A stretch of 64,000 nucleotides of DNA from Liquorilactobacillus nagelii DSM 13675 (GTDB taxonomy: Bacteria > Bacillota > Bacilli > Lactobacillales > Lactobacillaceae). The stretch covers positions 1,860,001 through 1,924,000 of the forward strand of contig NZ_CP049304.1 in the NCBI RefSeq assembly GCF_019444005.1, read 5' to 3'. The notes below the pieces were generated by a model, which searched no databases, had not been told where the DNA came from, and was given only the letters and a program-made list of their open reading frames with translations. Each line of letters begins with the position of its first letter. Within the stretch, counting starts at the first letter, position 1. Shown piece by piece: positions 25,473 through 35,001 of this stretch. A program made the translations under genes and the position numbers.

Positions 25473-25661
25473 AACACCATCCTATTAATTAATATTTATG
25501 TATTTAAAATAATATTAAAATTTAAGCTTTTTACTATAATAACATATTAGATTCATCAATTCACACTATTCTTTTGAAATTAAAATAGCCCATAAAACTA
25601 CAAACTAATTAGATAATAGTTTACAAATTCAACGTTCTTAAGCAATTTATCTTTTCAACCA

Positions 25662-26621
25662 TCAATGATCTTCAGGTAATAGTAAAACTTTGCCAATGCT
25701 TTTACCGGATTCAAGATATTCATAAGCTTCTTTCCCTTTAGCTAAAGGAAATACGGTGGGTTCACTAATTTTGATTTTATCATTAACAAAATAACTAAAT
25801 AACCGCTCACTGCGATGTTTGCGTTCAGCTGCACTATTTAAATAATCCCATAAATCACCGGTTAGAAGGCTCTTCGATTGTCCCAAGAGATCTAAAGGAT
25901 TAACTAATGGGGGATTTCCTCCAGCCATCCCAAAGAAAATTACTTTTCCTTTGTTAGTAGCTAGTTCCAAACTTTGCTTCAATGTAATACCAACACCATC
26001 ATAAACGGTAGCAAAGTTTGCAAAACTTGCATCTTTCCAGTCAGTATTACGTAAAAAAACTTTCTTAGCTCCTTGACTCAGTGCTAATTGTTGTTTTTGG
26101 ATCGTCGAAGTTGTCCCATAAACATTCATTCCGTCAGCTGTTAACATTTGTGCCAGAATTTGTCCAACTCCGCCACTGATTCCATGGATAAAAACATTCT
26201 CTCCAATTTGATTGTTTCCTAAATCATGAGCTAGGAAATCAGCGGTCAAGCCCTGCAATCCGATTGCAGCAACTGTTTTGGAATCAAGTCCAACTGGGAC
26301 CTTAATTGCTTTTTCTGCAGGGACACAGACATACTCAGCTTCAGCGAATGGAACATCAACAAAAAATACTCGATCTTTCAATTTGAAATTCTTGACATTT
26401 TCACCACATTGTACAACTTGCCCTAAGGCCTCATATCCATTAATATAGGGTGAACGTTTTTCAATATGATATGTACCACGTCGTCGATAAATATCAGCAA
26501 AATTTAAGCCGATATAGCTTGTCTTAATTAGTAATTGATCTCGGGAAATTTTCGGTATCTCAACTTCACCATACTGTAATACCGAATTATCACCAAATTC
26601 ATCAAAATATAAGGCCTTCAT
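25662..26621 (-). CDS. Zinc-type alcohol dehydrogenase / quinone oxidoreductase (Qor-like)
   Basis: A 319-residue MDR-superfamily protein. The N-terminal GroES-like domain has NFADIYRRRGTY and GYEALGQVV; the Rossmann domain has HGISGGVGQILAQ for NADPH. Zinc ligands of alcohol dehydrogenases are missing, as expected for quinone oxidoreductases (QOR). It likely reduces quinones or unsaturated carbonyls. ATG follows GGGGAGGAAG. It stands downstream of the metal ATPase gene but behind that gene's terminator, so it is probably transcribed on its own. Confidence 0.85.
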   Translation of the reverse strand: MKALYFDEFGDNSVLQYGEVEIPKISRDQLLIKTSYIGLNFADIYRRRGTYHIEKRSPYINGYEALGQVVQCGENVKNFKLKDRVFFVDVPFAEAEYVCVPAEKAIKVPVGLDSKTVAAIGLQGLTADFLAHDLGNNQIGENVFIHGISGGVGQILAQMLTADGMNVYGTTSTIQKQQLALSQGAKKVFLRNTDWKDASFANFATVYDGVGITLKQSLELATNKGKVIFFGMAGGNPPLVNPLDLLGQSKSLLTGDLWDYLNSAAERKHRSERLFSYFVNDKIKISEPTVFPLAKGKEAYEYLESGKSIGKVLLLPEDH

Positions 26622-26653
26622 TTTTTATCTTCCTCCCCATTAAACGAATAAAC

Positions 26654-26685
26654 CAAAAAAGAACACGAATATTAATTCATGTTCC
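26654..26685 (-). terminator. Terminator after the P1B ATPase
   Basis: GAACACGAAT (26661-26670) pairs with ATTCATGTTC (26675-26684) with one mismatch; on the minus strand it is followed by six T. Confidence 0.8.
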
Positions 26686-26764
26686 CTCAAGCATAGCATT
26701 ATTTTTTGCTCTGATTCGAATAACTAAATAACTTTTAGATTTCTAGCCTAATATTCAGTAAAAA

Positions 26765-28663
26765 TCAAGCTGATCTTTGCCATTGCAAACGCAAAGCATT
26801 GAATACCGCCAGCAAGGTTACTCCAACATCGGCAAAAACAGCTTCCCATAAAGTTGCCAGTCCAAAAGCCCCTAGTAAAAGCAACGCGAATTTAATTATC
26901 AACGCTAATCCAATATTCTCCCAAACAATTTTCTTCGTTTTATCGGCTAATTCAAATACCTGCTGTAATTGCTGCGGTTGGTCTTTTAATAACACGATAT
27001 CAGCTAATTCAATGGCTGCTGCAGCCCCACCTTGACCCATTGCGACACTGACATCTGCACTCTCTAAAACTGGTGCATCATTGACACCGTCACCTACGAA
27101 CATAACTTGGTGCTTTTGTCTATGAGCTATTTGCCGATAATTTTCCATAATCTTCAACTTATCAGCTGGCAATAAACCAGCCTTGACGTCATCTAAATTC
27201 AACGATGCCACTGTCTGTTGAGCATTCTTTAAACTGTCTCCTGTCAATAAAATTAAATGTTTAACTCGACGTTGACGTAAAAACTTTATTAAAGACTCAG
27301 TAGTGGGTTTCAAACTATCTGCTAGCAAGATTCGACCAGCATATTGGTCTCCGATCTGAACATATATTTCAGTCATTCCAGTGTTCACCAATCCTGCTGG
27401 CAAATCGCACGTCAGCCAGGATCGCTTGCCAGCTCGGACTACATGCCCTGCTATTGTCCCACTAATACCTTTACCGGCAGTTTCACGCAAATCAGACGCT
27501 GTTAATAGCTCTTGCTTAGCAGCTTGGCTAGCTAATGTAATTGAGCGTGCTAACGGATGATTTGATTGACGTTCTAAAGTTGCTGCAAATCTTAAAATTT
27601 GTTCACTAGCGAACTCAGCTGTAGTTTCAATTTTGACTATCTGAAACTTTCCCTGCGTCAAAGTTCCTGTCTTATCAAAAGCTACTGTTTGAATCCGACT
27701 TAGCTTATCCAGTGAATCACTGCCGCGAACCAGAATCTGCTGTTTGGCAGCTGCTCCCAATGCACTAAAATAACTCAACGGAACCGATAAAACTAATGCG
27801 CATGGACAAGCAATTACCAAAAAAACCAGTGCTCGACGAAACCATTCTTGAGAATCAGCTGCTCCAAAAAGCAGCGGTACCAATGCAATTATAATCGCAC
27901 CTAAAACAACTAATGGTGTATATTTACTAGCAAAACGCGTAATGAATTTTTCAGTCGTCGTTTTTTTGTTACTTGCTTCAGTAACTAGTTTCAAAATCTT
28001 CGTTAAGGTCGAGTCGGCATAATCTTGTGTTGTTTCAATTTCAAAAGCATTTTCTTGATTAAGACTGCCACTTAAAACCTGACTTCCGCGCTTAATTGGT
28101 TGCAATTTTGCTTCTCCAGTTAGAGCTGCTGTATTTAAAAATGAATTTCCCGCAACTACAATGCCATCTAATGGAATTTTTTCTCCTGGTTTAATCAGCA
28201 AGCGACTGCCTTTACGTACTTCGGCAGGGACTACCTCAATCCAATTACTATCTCTTTTAAGCCAAGCTCGCTCCGGTTGTAATTGCAGCAACTGTGATAA
28301 AGAACTTTTCGAACGTTCAATTGCATAATCTTCAAAAAATTCTCCAATCCGATAAAAAACCATAACTGCAATTGCCTCTGGATACTCACCAATCAAAATC
28401 GCTCCGAGTGTAGCAATCGTCATCAAAAAATTCTCATCAAAAATTTTCCCTCGAAAAATATTTTTGCCAGCTTGGACCAAAACTGGGTAGCTCGCTAAAA
28501 GATAAGCCGTTAAATAAACTAGTGTTTCAATTTCTGCAAAATCAGCAAAGAAAACAAGTGCCGTTAACAAAATTGCTCCTGCTAAGGTCCCAATAGCAAC
28601 CTTATTAGCACCAGCAAACTTAATTATCAACTGAAATTTTTCATGTCGTTTAATGGTAATCAT
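26765..28663 (-). CDS. Zn/Cd-type P1B ATPase
   Basis: A 632-residue heavy-metal P-type ATPase. It has the intramembrane CPC motif (VIACPCALV), DKTGTLTQG, the HP locus SNHPLA, GDGVNDAPVL and a C-terminal DVGVTLLAVFNALRL segment whose Asp is typical of the Zn2+/Cd2+/Pb2+ (P1B-2) group. There is no N-terminal heavy-metal-binding domain. The start is ATG 28661-28663 after AAAGGAG. The operator at 28682 is shared with the CDF exporter at 33348, so both are likely induced by excess zinc or cadmium. Confidence 0.92.
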   Translation of the reverse strand: MITIKRHEKFQLIIKFAGANKVAIGTLAGAILLTALVFFADFAEIETLVYLTAYLLASYPVLVQAGKNIFRGKIFDENFLMTIATLGAILIGEYPEAIAVMVFYRIGEFFEDYAIERSKSSLSQLLQLQPERAWLKRDSNWIEVVPAEVRKGSRLLIKPGEKIPLDGIVVAGNSFLNTAALTGEAKLQPIKRGSQVLSGSLNQENAFEIETTQDYADSTLTKILKLVTEASNKKTTTEKFITRFASKYTPLVVLGAIIIALVPLLFGAADSQEWFRRALVFLVIACPCALVLSVPLSYFSALGAAAKQQILVRGSDSLDKLSRIQTVAFDKTGTLTQGKFQIVKIETTAEFASEQILRFAATLERQSNHPLARSITLASQAAKQELLTASDLRETAGKGISGTIAGHVVRAGKRSWLTCDLPAGLVNTGMTEIYVQIGDQYAGRILLADSLKPTTESLIKFLRQRRVKHLILLTGDSLKNAQQTVASLNLDDVKAGLLPADKLKIMENYRQIAHRQKHQVMFVGDGVNDAPVLESADVSVAMGQGGAAAAIELADIVLLKDQPQQLQQVFELADKTKKIVWENIGLALIIKFALLLLGAFGLATLWEAVFADVGVTLLAVFNALRLQWQRSA

Positions 28664-28681
28664 AGCTTTCACTCCTTTATA

Positions 28682-28699
28682 TATGAGCATATGTTCATA
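28682..28699 (-). promoter_or_regulatory. ArsR/CzrA-type metal operator upstream of the P1B ATPase
   Basis: Minus-strand TATGAACATATGCTCATA, an imperfect palindrome resembling operators of zinc-responsive ArsR-family repressors (CzrA/CadC). It lies 19 bp before the ATPase start. The first 17 bases are identical to the site at 33306. Confidence 0.65.
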
Positions 28700-28739
28700 T
28701 ATAATATAACAAACTACATTAAATTAAACAACCCTTCTA

Positions 28740-28780
28740 CAAAAAAGCCACTTGATTCACGCTAACACTAAATCAAGTGG
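28740..28780 (-). terminator. Terminator of the mmuP-mmuM operon
   Basis: CCACTTGATT (28748-28757) pairs with AATCAAGTGG (28771-28780); the minus strand then has six T. Confidence 0.88.
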
Positions 28781-28824
28781 TTAAACTAAAGATAATTCAC
28801 CAAAATCTTTTTTGGCCGTAATAA

Positions 28825-28840
28825 TGTTTCCCGTGAAACA
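28825..28840. other. Candidate parS chromosome-partitioning site
   Basis: TGTTTCCCGTGAAACA differs at one position (A to C at base 7) from the ParB-binding consensus TGTTTCACGTGAAACA of Firmicutes. It lies between the mmuM stop codon and its terminator, so it does not alter a protein. parS sites cluster near oriC, so this may mean an origin-proximal location. ParB binding to this variant is unproven. Confidence 0.5.
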
Positions 28841-28843
28841 ATT

Positions 28844-29773
28844 TCATTTTGCCAGTTCAGACTTAACCGTGGTGGCTATTTCTTGAATGTCTGCTGGACT
28901 AGTTCGACAACAGCCGCCAATAATTTTTGCTCCCGCAGCTATCCAGCGTGGAACCAGATCGCTAAATGAATCAGCTTGCGGGTTAACTTGCCATTTTTTA
29001 GTTTGTGGATTATATCGATCACCATTGTTTGGATAAACAATCAGTGGTTTAGAAACCGTCGTCTGTAACTGGTGCAATGCCGGTTCAATATTTTCTAAAG
29101 CTGTACAGTTAACTCCGATCGCGCTAATTTGGGGAAGTTTCGCTGCATACTGAGCAGCTGCGATTAAGTCCGTCCCATCGCATAGATGTCCTTCATCTTT
29201 AATACTGAACGATACCCAGGCTGTCAATTGTGGAAATTTATCCTTTAACAAACTAATTAGAGCTTGGGTCTCAGCAAAGTTTGGCTGCGTTTCAAAGGCA
29301 AGTAAATCAACCCCAGCAGCAACTAAAGCTGCCATTCGTGGATAATGAAAGGCTTGATACTCAGCTTGCGTCTTTTGATAAGCACCCGTATATTCACTTC
29401 CATCCGCTAAATAGGCACCGTAAGGTCCAATGCTGCCAGCAATTAATAAATTTGTGTCATCAGAGCTTTTAACTGCCGTTTGCGCGCATTGAACAGCTTG
29501 CTTGATTAATTGTCGAGCAGAAGCTTCACTAAGACCAATTTTAGTGAACGCTGGCAAGTTAGCTTGATAAGTATTGGTGGTGGCAATCTGTGACCCGGCC
29601 GCAAAATATGAAGCATGCACTGCCGTGATTTTTTCTGGCTCAGCCAACAATGCCGTTGCTGACCAAAGTTCATTAGCTGTATCAACACCTGCTTTCTCTA
29701 ATTCAGTTGCCATTGCACCATCTAAAACCAAAACTTTTTGTTTTTCTAATAAAGCATTAAGGGGTGATTTCAT
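28844..29773 (-). CDS. mmuM: Homocysteine S-methyltransferase MmuM
   Basis: A 309-residue enzyme transferring a methyl group from S-methylmethionine (or SAM) to homocysteine to give methionine. It has the N-terminal LVLDGAMATELE, the Cys near residue 220 (GVNCTALEN) and the C-terminal zinc-ligand pair in GGCCRTSP; these three Cys bind Zn2+. The start is ATG 29773; a TTG two codons upstream would be too close to GGGAGG. It follows the S-methylmethionine permease gene by 18 bp and so is under the same methionine T-box. Confidence 0.92.
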   Translation of the reverse strand: MKSPLNALLEKQKVLVLDGAMATELEKAGVDTANELWSATALLAEPEKITAVHASYFAAGSQIATTNTYQANLPAFTKIGLSEASARQLIKQAVQCAQTAVKSSDDTNLLIAGSIGPYGAYLADGSEYTGAYQKTQAEYQAFHYPRMAALVAAGVDLLAFETQPNFAETQALISLLKDKFPQLTAWVSFSIKDEGHLCDGTDLIAAAQYAAKLPQISAIGVNCTALENIEPALHQLQTTVSKPLIVYPNNGDRYNPQTKKWQVNPQADSFSDLVPRWIAAGAKIIGGCCRTSPADIQEIATTVKSELAK

Positions 29774-29791
29774 TTTCAAACTTCCTCCCTA

Positions 29792-31180
29792 TCATAAATT
29801 TTTATTTACGTTTTTACGAATTGCCTTCTTGACATAATAAAGAACATAGCAACCAATCACAAAAGGTATCATATAAAACAAAGCTGGTCGTTGTGTTGGA
29901 TCAAAAATGATTAGAACACAAGAAAGCAGGCTAGTTAAAAATGCAATCCAAGGAACTATTGGATACCATGGAGTCCTAAATTTCAATTCTTTTACTGAAT
30001 GACCCGCTTTAAGCCAAGCTTTTCGAAAGTTAATTTCACTTAAAGCAATCGCCATCCAAACTAAGACCACCGCCAGACCGGAAATTGAAACCAAAACCAG
30101 ATAAACAGTTGAAGCAGCTATCACACTAGATAACAGTGCCAAAATTCCTCCCAGCATGCTGGCAATCAGTGCAAATAGCGGAACTCCATTCGTCGTTGTT
30201 CTTCCAAAAATTGGACTAATTGTTTTTTCATGTGCTAGTGACCAAAGCATCCGCGTTGAGGCATATAATCCAGAATTAGCAGCTGATAAAATTGCGGTTA
30301 AAATAACAAAATTCATTAAATCACCCGCGAACGGTAAACCAATGCTTTTAAAAACTAATACAAATGGACTTTGAATGACACCAGCTTGTTTCCAAGGTAT
30401 CAAAGTTGCCATCACCGTAATGCTGCCAATAAAGAAAATAATTAATCGCCAAAGCGTTGTATGAATTGCCTTCGGAATTGTTCTGGCGGGATCTTTTACT
30501 TCCCCAGCAGTGACTCCAATCAGTTCTGTTCCTGAAAAAGCAAAATTAACTGTCAGCATTGTGGTAAAGACACCCTTAAAACCAGTTGGAAATAATCCGT
30601 TAGCATATAAATTATGAAATAGTGGTTGTGGATTATAGCCAGTTACAGGAAAAACTCCCAAAATGGCTAATAAACCAATTACAATAAAGAAGACAATTGC
30701 TAAAACTTTAATACTGGCAAACCAAAATTCAGTTTCCGCAAAAAAGCGGACTGAAAAAGCATTTGAAACAAAAATTACGATCATAAACAACAAGCTCCAA
30801 ATCCAAGTTGGTGACTGAGGAAACCAGTTGCGCATAATCAGCCCAGCAGCAGTAAATTCTGATCCTAAAGCTACCGTCCAAGTAAACCAATACAAAATAG
30901 CTACCGTAAAACCGGTGCCGGGACCAATAAAGCGATTAGCATAAACATGAAATGAACCAGTTTGTGGCATTGCAACCGATAATTCACCTAAACAAAGCAT
31001 TACCAAATAAACAATTATTGCCCCAATTGCATAAGCTAAGATTGTTCCAACCGGCCCTGCTTGATGGATTGTATACCCCGAACTTAAAAAAAGCCCCGTT
31101 CCAATTACACCGCCTAATGAAATCATCAATAAATGACGAGCTTCCATTTTTCTTTTTAAAGCTTGGTGTTCAGTTTTCAT
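29792..31180 (-). CDS. mmuP: APC-family permease, probable S-methylmethionine transporter MmuP
   Basis: A 462-residue amino acid permease (AAT family) with twelve TM segments; TM1 [21 protein letters not shown] and TM3 [17 protein letters not shown] are typical. Its closest functional guess is MmuP because it is cotranscribed with mmuM and sits behind a leader whose specifier codon reads methionine. The substrate remains inferred: methionine is also possible. ATG follows GGGGTGG. Confidence 0.85.
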   Translation of the reverse strand: MKTEHQALKRKMEARHLLMISLGGVIGTGLFLSSGYTIHQAGPVGTILAYAIGAIIVYLVMLCLGELSVAMPQTGSFHVYANRFIGPGTGFTVAILYWFTWTVALGSEFTAAGLIMRNWFPQSPTWIWSLLFMIVIFVSNAFSVRFFAETEFWFASIKVLAIVFFIVIGLLAILGVFPVTGYNPQPLFHNLYANGLFPTGFKGVFTTMLTVNFAFSGTELIGVTAGEVKDPARTIPKAIHTTLWRLIIFFIGSITVMATLIPWKQAGVIQSPFVLVFKSIGLPFAGDLMNFVILTAILSAANSGLYASTRMLWSLAHEKTISPIFGRTTTNGVPLFALIASMLGGILALLSSVIAASTVYLVLVSISGLAVVLVWMAIALSEINFRKAWLKAGHSVKELKFRTPWYPIVPWIAFLTSLLSCVLIIFDPTQRPALFYMIPFVIGCYVLYYVKKAIRKNVNKNL

Positions 31181-31194
31181 TATTTACCACCCCT

Positions 31195-31483
31195 TGTCGT
31201 ATTTTCTTGTTAAACAAAAAAACCGCCCCAATCTTGGGACGATTTATCGTGGTACCACCCGTTTTTATCGCAAAATGCGACCTCAAAAAAACACCGAGAG
31301 ATAACGGTCTCGCCGTTTTGCCAGCTTGCACTAACAGAAAAAAATTTGAGTTCATCTTCACTTGATATTTTAGCCGTTCTTCCACTGTCAACGTTCGCTT
31401 ATCTGAAATAATCAGGTTACTCTTCTCAGCTATTTTTATATTAAGTTATCAAGAAGCATAAATTATAATTTCATTAATGTCAA
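31195..31483 (-). promoter_or_regulatory. Methionine T-box leader of mmuP-mmuM
   Basis: Minus strand. Promoter TTGACA-N17-TATGCT (31483 down to 31455). Stem I has lower helix TGAG/CTCA, the S-turn AGTA and opposite it GAA-G-ATG-A, the canonical GAAN-specifier-A pattern, so the specifier is ATG (Met). The T-box core GGGTGGTACCACG (31248-31260) with TGGT matches A73. A terminator stem CGTCCCAA/TTGGGGCG (about 31223-31241) is followed by T7. Uncharged tRNA-Met should antiterminate and turn on the operon. Confidence 0.9.
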
Positions 31484-31492
31484 CATTCTCTA

Positions 31493-33157
31493 CTAAATTC
31501 GCATGGTAGTATTTCCCAACTTGGCAATCAACTTCATATTTTCCCGATAATCAACTGGGACCGCAATTACATAGACACCTGTTTTTGCTGCCACCGCTTC
31601 TTGCAAAAACTTAGCGTACTCTCCTAATTGCGTTACTTGCCGGCCAATTGCTCCAAAACTTTCAGCATATTTAACAAAATCTGGATTATCGAAGTCAACG
31701 CCATTGTGATGTTGAATTTCCATATCCATTTTCCATTTAATCAAACCATAAGAATGATCTTCCCAGATAACAATTATTAGATGTAAATTTTCACGAACAG
31801 CTGTTTCGATTTCTTGGGAATTCATTAAAAAGCTGCCATCACCCATAACGGCGACTACTACCTTATCTGGACGAGCAAGTTTAGCTCCAATTGCTCCGGG
31901 CAGCGTCCAAGACATGGTTGATAAACCATTATCAATTAAACAAGTATTTGACAAATAGGTTTGGTATAACCGCGCCATCCACATTTTAACTGCGCCAGTA
32001 TCAACTAAAACAACCGCATCATCTGGCAACTGTTTGCGTGTTTGATAGACAACGGTCTGTGGCTTTAATGGTAATTGCTGGCTATTAGCACCATTGACTA
32101 ATTCATCATGAATCAACTGCTTAATTTCCGAAATTTGATGTGAAAAATGAATTTCCTGTAACCGCAGTGCCTGAATCAGAGTTTGTAAACTTGCCCGAAT
32201 GTTTGCGATAATATTGACAGTGACTGGATAATGATTATCGACATCTTGGCGGAACATATTAATATGAATAATCTTTTTATCACGTTTAGGATTTATTTTT
32301 TGCGGATCAAACTGCTGAATCGAAAAACCAATTGAAATAATCAAATCCGCATCATCAATCGCAAAATTTTCATAATCTTTGCGCATAAATCCAACGACAC
32401 CTAGGGAATTTTTGTGCCGATCAGAAATAACCCCTTTACTCATAAAAGTTGTTACAACTGGGATATTTAATAGTTCACTTAGTTCACGAACCTCTTGTTC
32501 GGCATGTTTCCATAAAACACCATCACCAGCTAAAATAATTGGATGTTTCGCTGCAGCAATCAATTCAACCGCTTTTTCAATATCACTAGCTGTCGGTTGC
32601 GTAACGGATAATGGATCAATCGCTAAAGGATGGCTTTCTTCCGGAGCTGACTCAGCTTCAATATCTTGCGGCAAAGCCAAATATGAAGCTCCCGGCCGAT
32701 CACGCTTAGCGGTTGAAAAAGCTTTGCGCACCATTTCTGGTACCGCTCGAGGTGTCAATACCATATCTGCATATTGTGTAATTGGTTTGAACATGCTGAC
32801 TAAATCAATTACTTGATGCGATTCTTTATGCAAACGAGTCAACCCTCCTTGAGCGCTAATTGCTACTAAGGGAGTTGAATTGGTTTCAGCATCAGCCACC
32901 CCTAGCATTAGATTAATTGCGCCCGGCCCCAAGGTTGCAATACAAACTCCAGGCATCCCCATTAATCGGCCGTAAGTGCTGGCCATAAAAGAAGCTCCCT
33001 GCTCATGACGAGTCAAAACAAAGTGAATTTTCTCAGATTTGTTTAATTCATCAACTAAATTAATATTTTCTTCACCAGGAATTCCAAAAACATATTTAAC
33101 ATTTTCATTTTCCAGACATTCAACTAATAAACGTGCCGTTGTTTTTTTCTCAGTCAC
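31493..33157 (-). CDS. alsS: Acetolactate synthase, catabolic type
   Basis: A 554-residue thiamine-diphosphate enzyme condensing two pyruvates to 2-acetolactate. The catalytic Glu is in TRHEQGASFMA, the central domain has IILAGDGVLW, and the ThDP/Mg motif is GDGSFLMNSQEIETAVRE. There is no small subunit or ilvC next to it, and no alsD, so it probably serves acetoin/pH homeostasis rather than valine synthesis. The start chosen is GTG 33157 with TGAGGAA upstream; a TTG six codons earlier has no ribosome site. Confidence 0.9.
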   Translation of the reverse strand: MTEKKTTARLLVECLENENVKYVFGIPGEENINLVDELNKSEKIHFVLTRHEQGASFMASTYGRLMGMPGVCIATLGPGAINLMLGVADAETNSTPLVAISAQGGLTRLHKESHQVIDLVSMFKPITQYADMVLTPRAVPEMVRKAFSTAKRDRPGASYLALPQDIEAESAPEESHPLAIDPLSVTQPTASDIEKAVELIAAAKHPIILAGDGVLWKHAEQEVRELSELLNIPVVTTFMSKGVISDRHKNSLGVVGFMRKDYENFAIDDADLIISIGFSIQQFDPQKINPKRDKKIIHINMFRQDVDNHYPVTVNIIANIRASLQTLIQALRLQEIHFSHQISEIKQLIHDELVNGANSQQLPLKPQTVVYQTRKQLPDDAVVLVDTGAVKMWMARLYQTYLSNTCLIDNGLSTMSWTLPGAIGAKLARPDKVVVAVMGDGSFLMNSQEIETAVRENLHLIIVIWEDHSYGLIKWKMDMEIQHHNGVDFDNPDFVKYAESFGAIGRQVTQLGEYAKFLQEAVAAKTGVYVIAVPVDYRENMKLIAKLGNTTMRI

Positions 33158-33305
33158 TTTTAATTCCTCACTCAATCATTATTCAAATTTAAATAAGCAC
33201 TGCTCATTTTGCCTTTTATCTTATCATTTTTGGCTGAATAAATTAATAATTTTTTGGCATAAGTTTCTTGTTTTTTTGCCAAAAAAGGCTTATGCTGTAT
33301 TTGAA

Positions 33306-33323
33306 TATGAACATATGCTCATT
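33306..33323 (+). promoter_or_regulatory. ArsR/CzrA-type metal operator upstream of the CDF exporter
   Basis: TATGAACATATGCTCATT; its first 17 bases are identical to the site upstream of the Zn/Cd ATPase (28682-28699, opposite strand). It lies just before the GGAGG of the exporter gene. No ArsR-family gene is in the window. Confidence 0.68.
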
Positions 33324-33347
33324 TTTTAATTGAAAGGAGGGATGATA

Positions 33348-34241
33348 ATGGAACAACAAACCAGCGGTCGCCGTTTCTTTATCGTAACCTTATTAAATGT
33401 CATAATTACTTTTTTTGAATTAGTTGGCGGATTACTGTCTGGTAGTTTAGCCTTACTCTCGGATGCGTTTCATAACTTTGGTGATGCTTTTTCTGTAATT
33501 TTAAGCTACGTAGCTAATAAAATTGGCAAGCGTTCACCAAACTCAAGTAACACTTATGGTTACCGACGAATTGAGATTTTGACAGCCTTGCTTAACTCAG
33601 TTTTACTGATCGGCGTGTCTATTTTCTTACTAATTGAAGCTGTTCGGCGACTGCTTCATCCGCAAAACGTTGCTGGCGGAATTATGTTTTGGGTAGCCGT
33701 AATCAGTTTTTTGGCCAACACCTTAGCAACCTTATTATTAAATCATGATTCAAAACACAATTTAAACATTCGGGCAACCTACTTACATTTGTTGAGTGAT
33801 GCCCTTGCTTCAATTGGGGTTATTATCAGTGCCGGATTGATTTTTTTCTTTAAAGCCAACTGGATTGATCCTTTAATGACTTTATTAGTCTCAGGCTATA
33901 TTATTTATGAGTCCTTACCGATTGTCCGACAAACTTTTGTTATTTTAATGGAAGGTGCACCAAAAATTGACTTTGATGCTGTTGAACAAGACTTGTTGCA
34001 AATACCAGCAATTAAGGGGGTCCATCATTGCCATGCTTGGCAAATTGATGAAAATCAAATCGTTGTTTCTTTGCATTTAAACTTGGAAGACTTACCGTTA
34101 AGTCAGACTGAGAAAATTTATACTCAAGTCGAACAGATCTTAAAAACTAAGTATCAAATTGCTCATGTTACTATCCAAGCTGAGTGTGATCGTGGCAAGG
34201 GAGAAAAACTATTTTTAACAAACCAAACTGACCATCAATGA
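33348..34241 (+). CDS. Cation diffusion facilitator (zinc exporter, CzcD-like)
   Basis: A 297-residue CDF protein with six TM segments and a cytoplasmic C-terminal domain. The metal-site motifs are SDAFHNFGD in TM2 and HLLSDALAS in TM5 (both HxxxD), as in Zn2+/H+ antiporters. A DSKHN loop follows TM3-4. The chosen start is ATG 33348, 7 nt after GGAGG. With the P1B ATPase at 26765 it would form a zinc/cadmium resistance regulon under a common repressor. Confidence 0.92.
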   Translation: MEQQTSGRRFFIVTLLNVIITFFELVGGLLSGSLALLSDAFHNFGDAFSVILSYVANKIGKRSPNSSNTYGYRRIEILTALLNSVLLIGVSIFLLIEAVRRLLHPQNVAGGIMFWVAVISFLANTLATLLLNHDSKHNLNIRATYLHLLSDALASIGVIISAGLIFFFKANWIDPLMTLLVSGYIIYESLPIVRQTFVILMEGAPKIDFDAVEQDLLQIPAIKGVHHCHAWQIDENQIVVSLHLNLEDLPLSQTEKIYTQVEQILKTKYQIAHVTIQAECDRGKGEKLFLTNQTDHQ

Positions 34242-34260
34242 CCCATAATAAATGGACGCA

Positions 34261-34315
34261 AAAACAGGAATTGTGACAAGACATACCGTTTTATCACAGT
34301 CCCTGTTTTCTTTTA
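34261..34315. terminator. Bidirectional terminator between the CDF exporter and tpx
   Basis: A long imperfect stem with AAAACAGG/CCTGTTTT at the base and TGTGA/TCACA inside, followed by a T-rich stretch on both strands; it sits between convergent genes. Confidence 0.8.
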
Positions 34316-34321
34316 CCTTAA

Positions 34322-34819
34322 TTATAAAACTGCTTTGACTTTAGCTAAAACTTGTTCATAATTCGGTTCGTGAGTCATTTCTGTAACTAATTCACGATAA
34401 ATGATTGTTCCATTTTGGTCTAAGAGCCAAATACTGCGAGCATCAATTTTAGCTGCAGCAATGTAAATTCCTAAAGCGGAACCAAATTGATGGTCTTGGT
34501 CAGACAATAATTGAATTTTGCTGACACCTTCAGCAGCACACCAATTTTTTTGCTCTTCAAGTGTATTAGTCGAGACCGTCAAAAAATTGATTGCTGGGAA
34601 ATTATCAACTTGCTGATTAAATTTTTTCGTTGATAAACTACAAACTCGTGTATCAATATCAGGAACAACACTAATTAAAGTATATTTTCCCTTAACATCA
34701 TCCAAACTAATTGTTTGATCCTTTGCTGCAATAAGTTTAAATTCCGGAAAAGTTGCTCCAACAGCAGGTGGCTCGCCATTAGTTACTACTGGTTTCTCAT
34801 GCATTGTAAACTCCACCAT
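34322..34819 (-). CDS. tpx: Thiol peroxidase Tpx
   Basis: A 165-residue atypical 2-Cys peroxiredoxin. The peroxidatic Cys60 is in PDIDTRVCSLSTKKFN and the resolving Cys94 in KNWCAAEG, both at the standard Tpx positions. It reduces hydrogen peroxide and lipid hydroperoxides using thioredoxin, important for catalase-negative lactobacilli. It is monocistronic and convergent with the CDF exporter gene. Confidence 0.95.
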   Translation of the reverse strand: MVEFTMHEKPVVTNGEPPAVGATFPEFKLIAAKDQTISLDDVKGKYTLISVVPDIDTRVCSLSTKKFNQQVDNFPAINFLTVSTNTLEEQKNWCAAEGVSKIQLLSDQDHQFGSALGIYIAAAKIDARSIWLLDQNGTIIYRELVTEMTHEPNYEQVLAKVKAVL

Positions 34820-34933
34820 ATCACTCTCCTATTAATTTTTTAAAACTGACTTAATTATACAATAAATTTACTAATTTTAAGCCAGTAACGCCTTAAAACA
34901 AGCAACTCTTAAAAAGCTTTACTATTTAGTAAA

Positions 34934-34978
34934 TTAATAAAGACCAGAACAAAATTATTTTTTGTCTGGCCTATTAAT
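34934..34978 (-). terminator. Probable terminator of the glpK-glpD operon
   Basis: CCAGA-A-CAAAA and TTTTTGTCTGG form an imperfect stem just past the glpD stop; the T-tract on the minus strand is interrupted, so efficiency is uncertain. Confidence 0.55.
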
Positions 34979-35001
34979 TCAAACCTTACTTATTAACCAA
35001 C

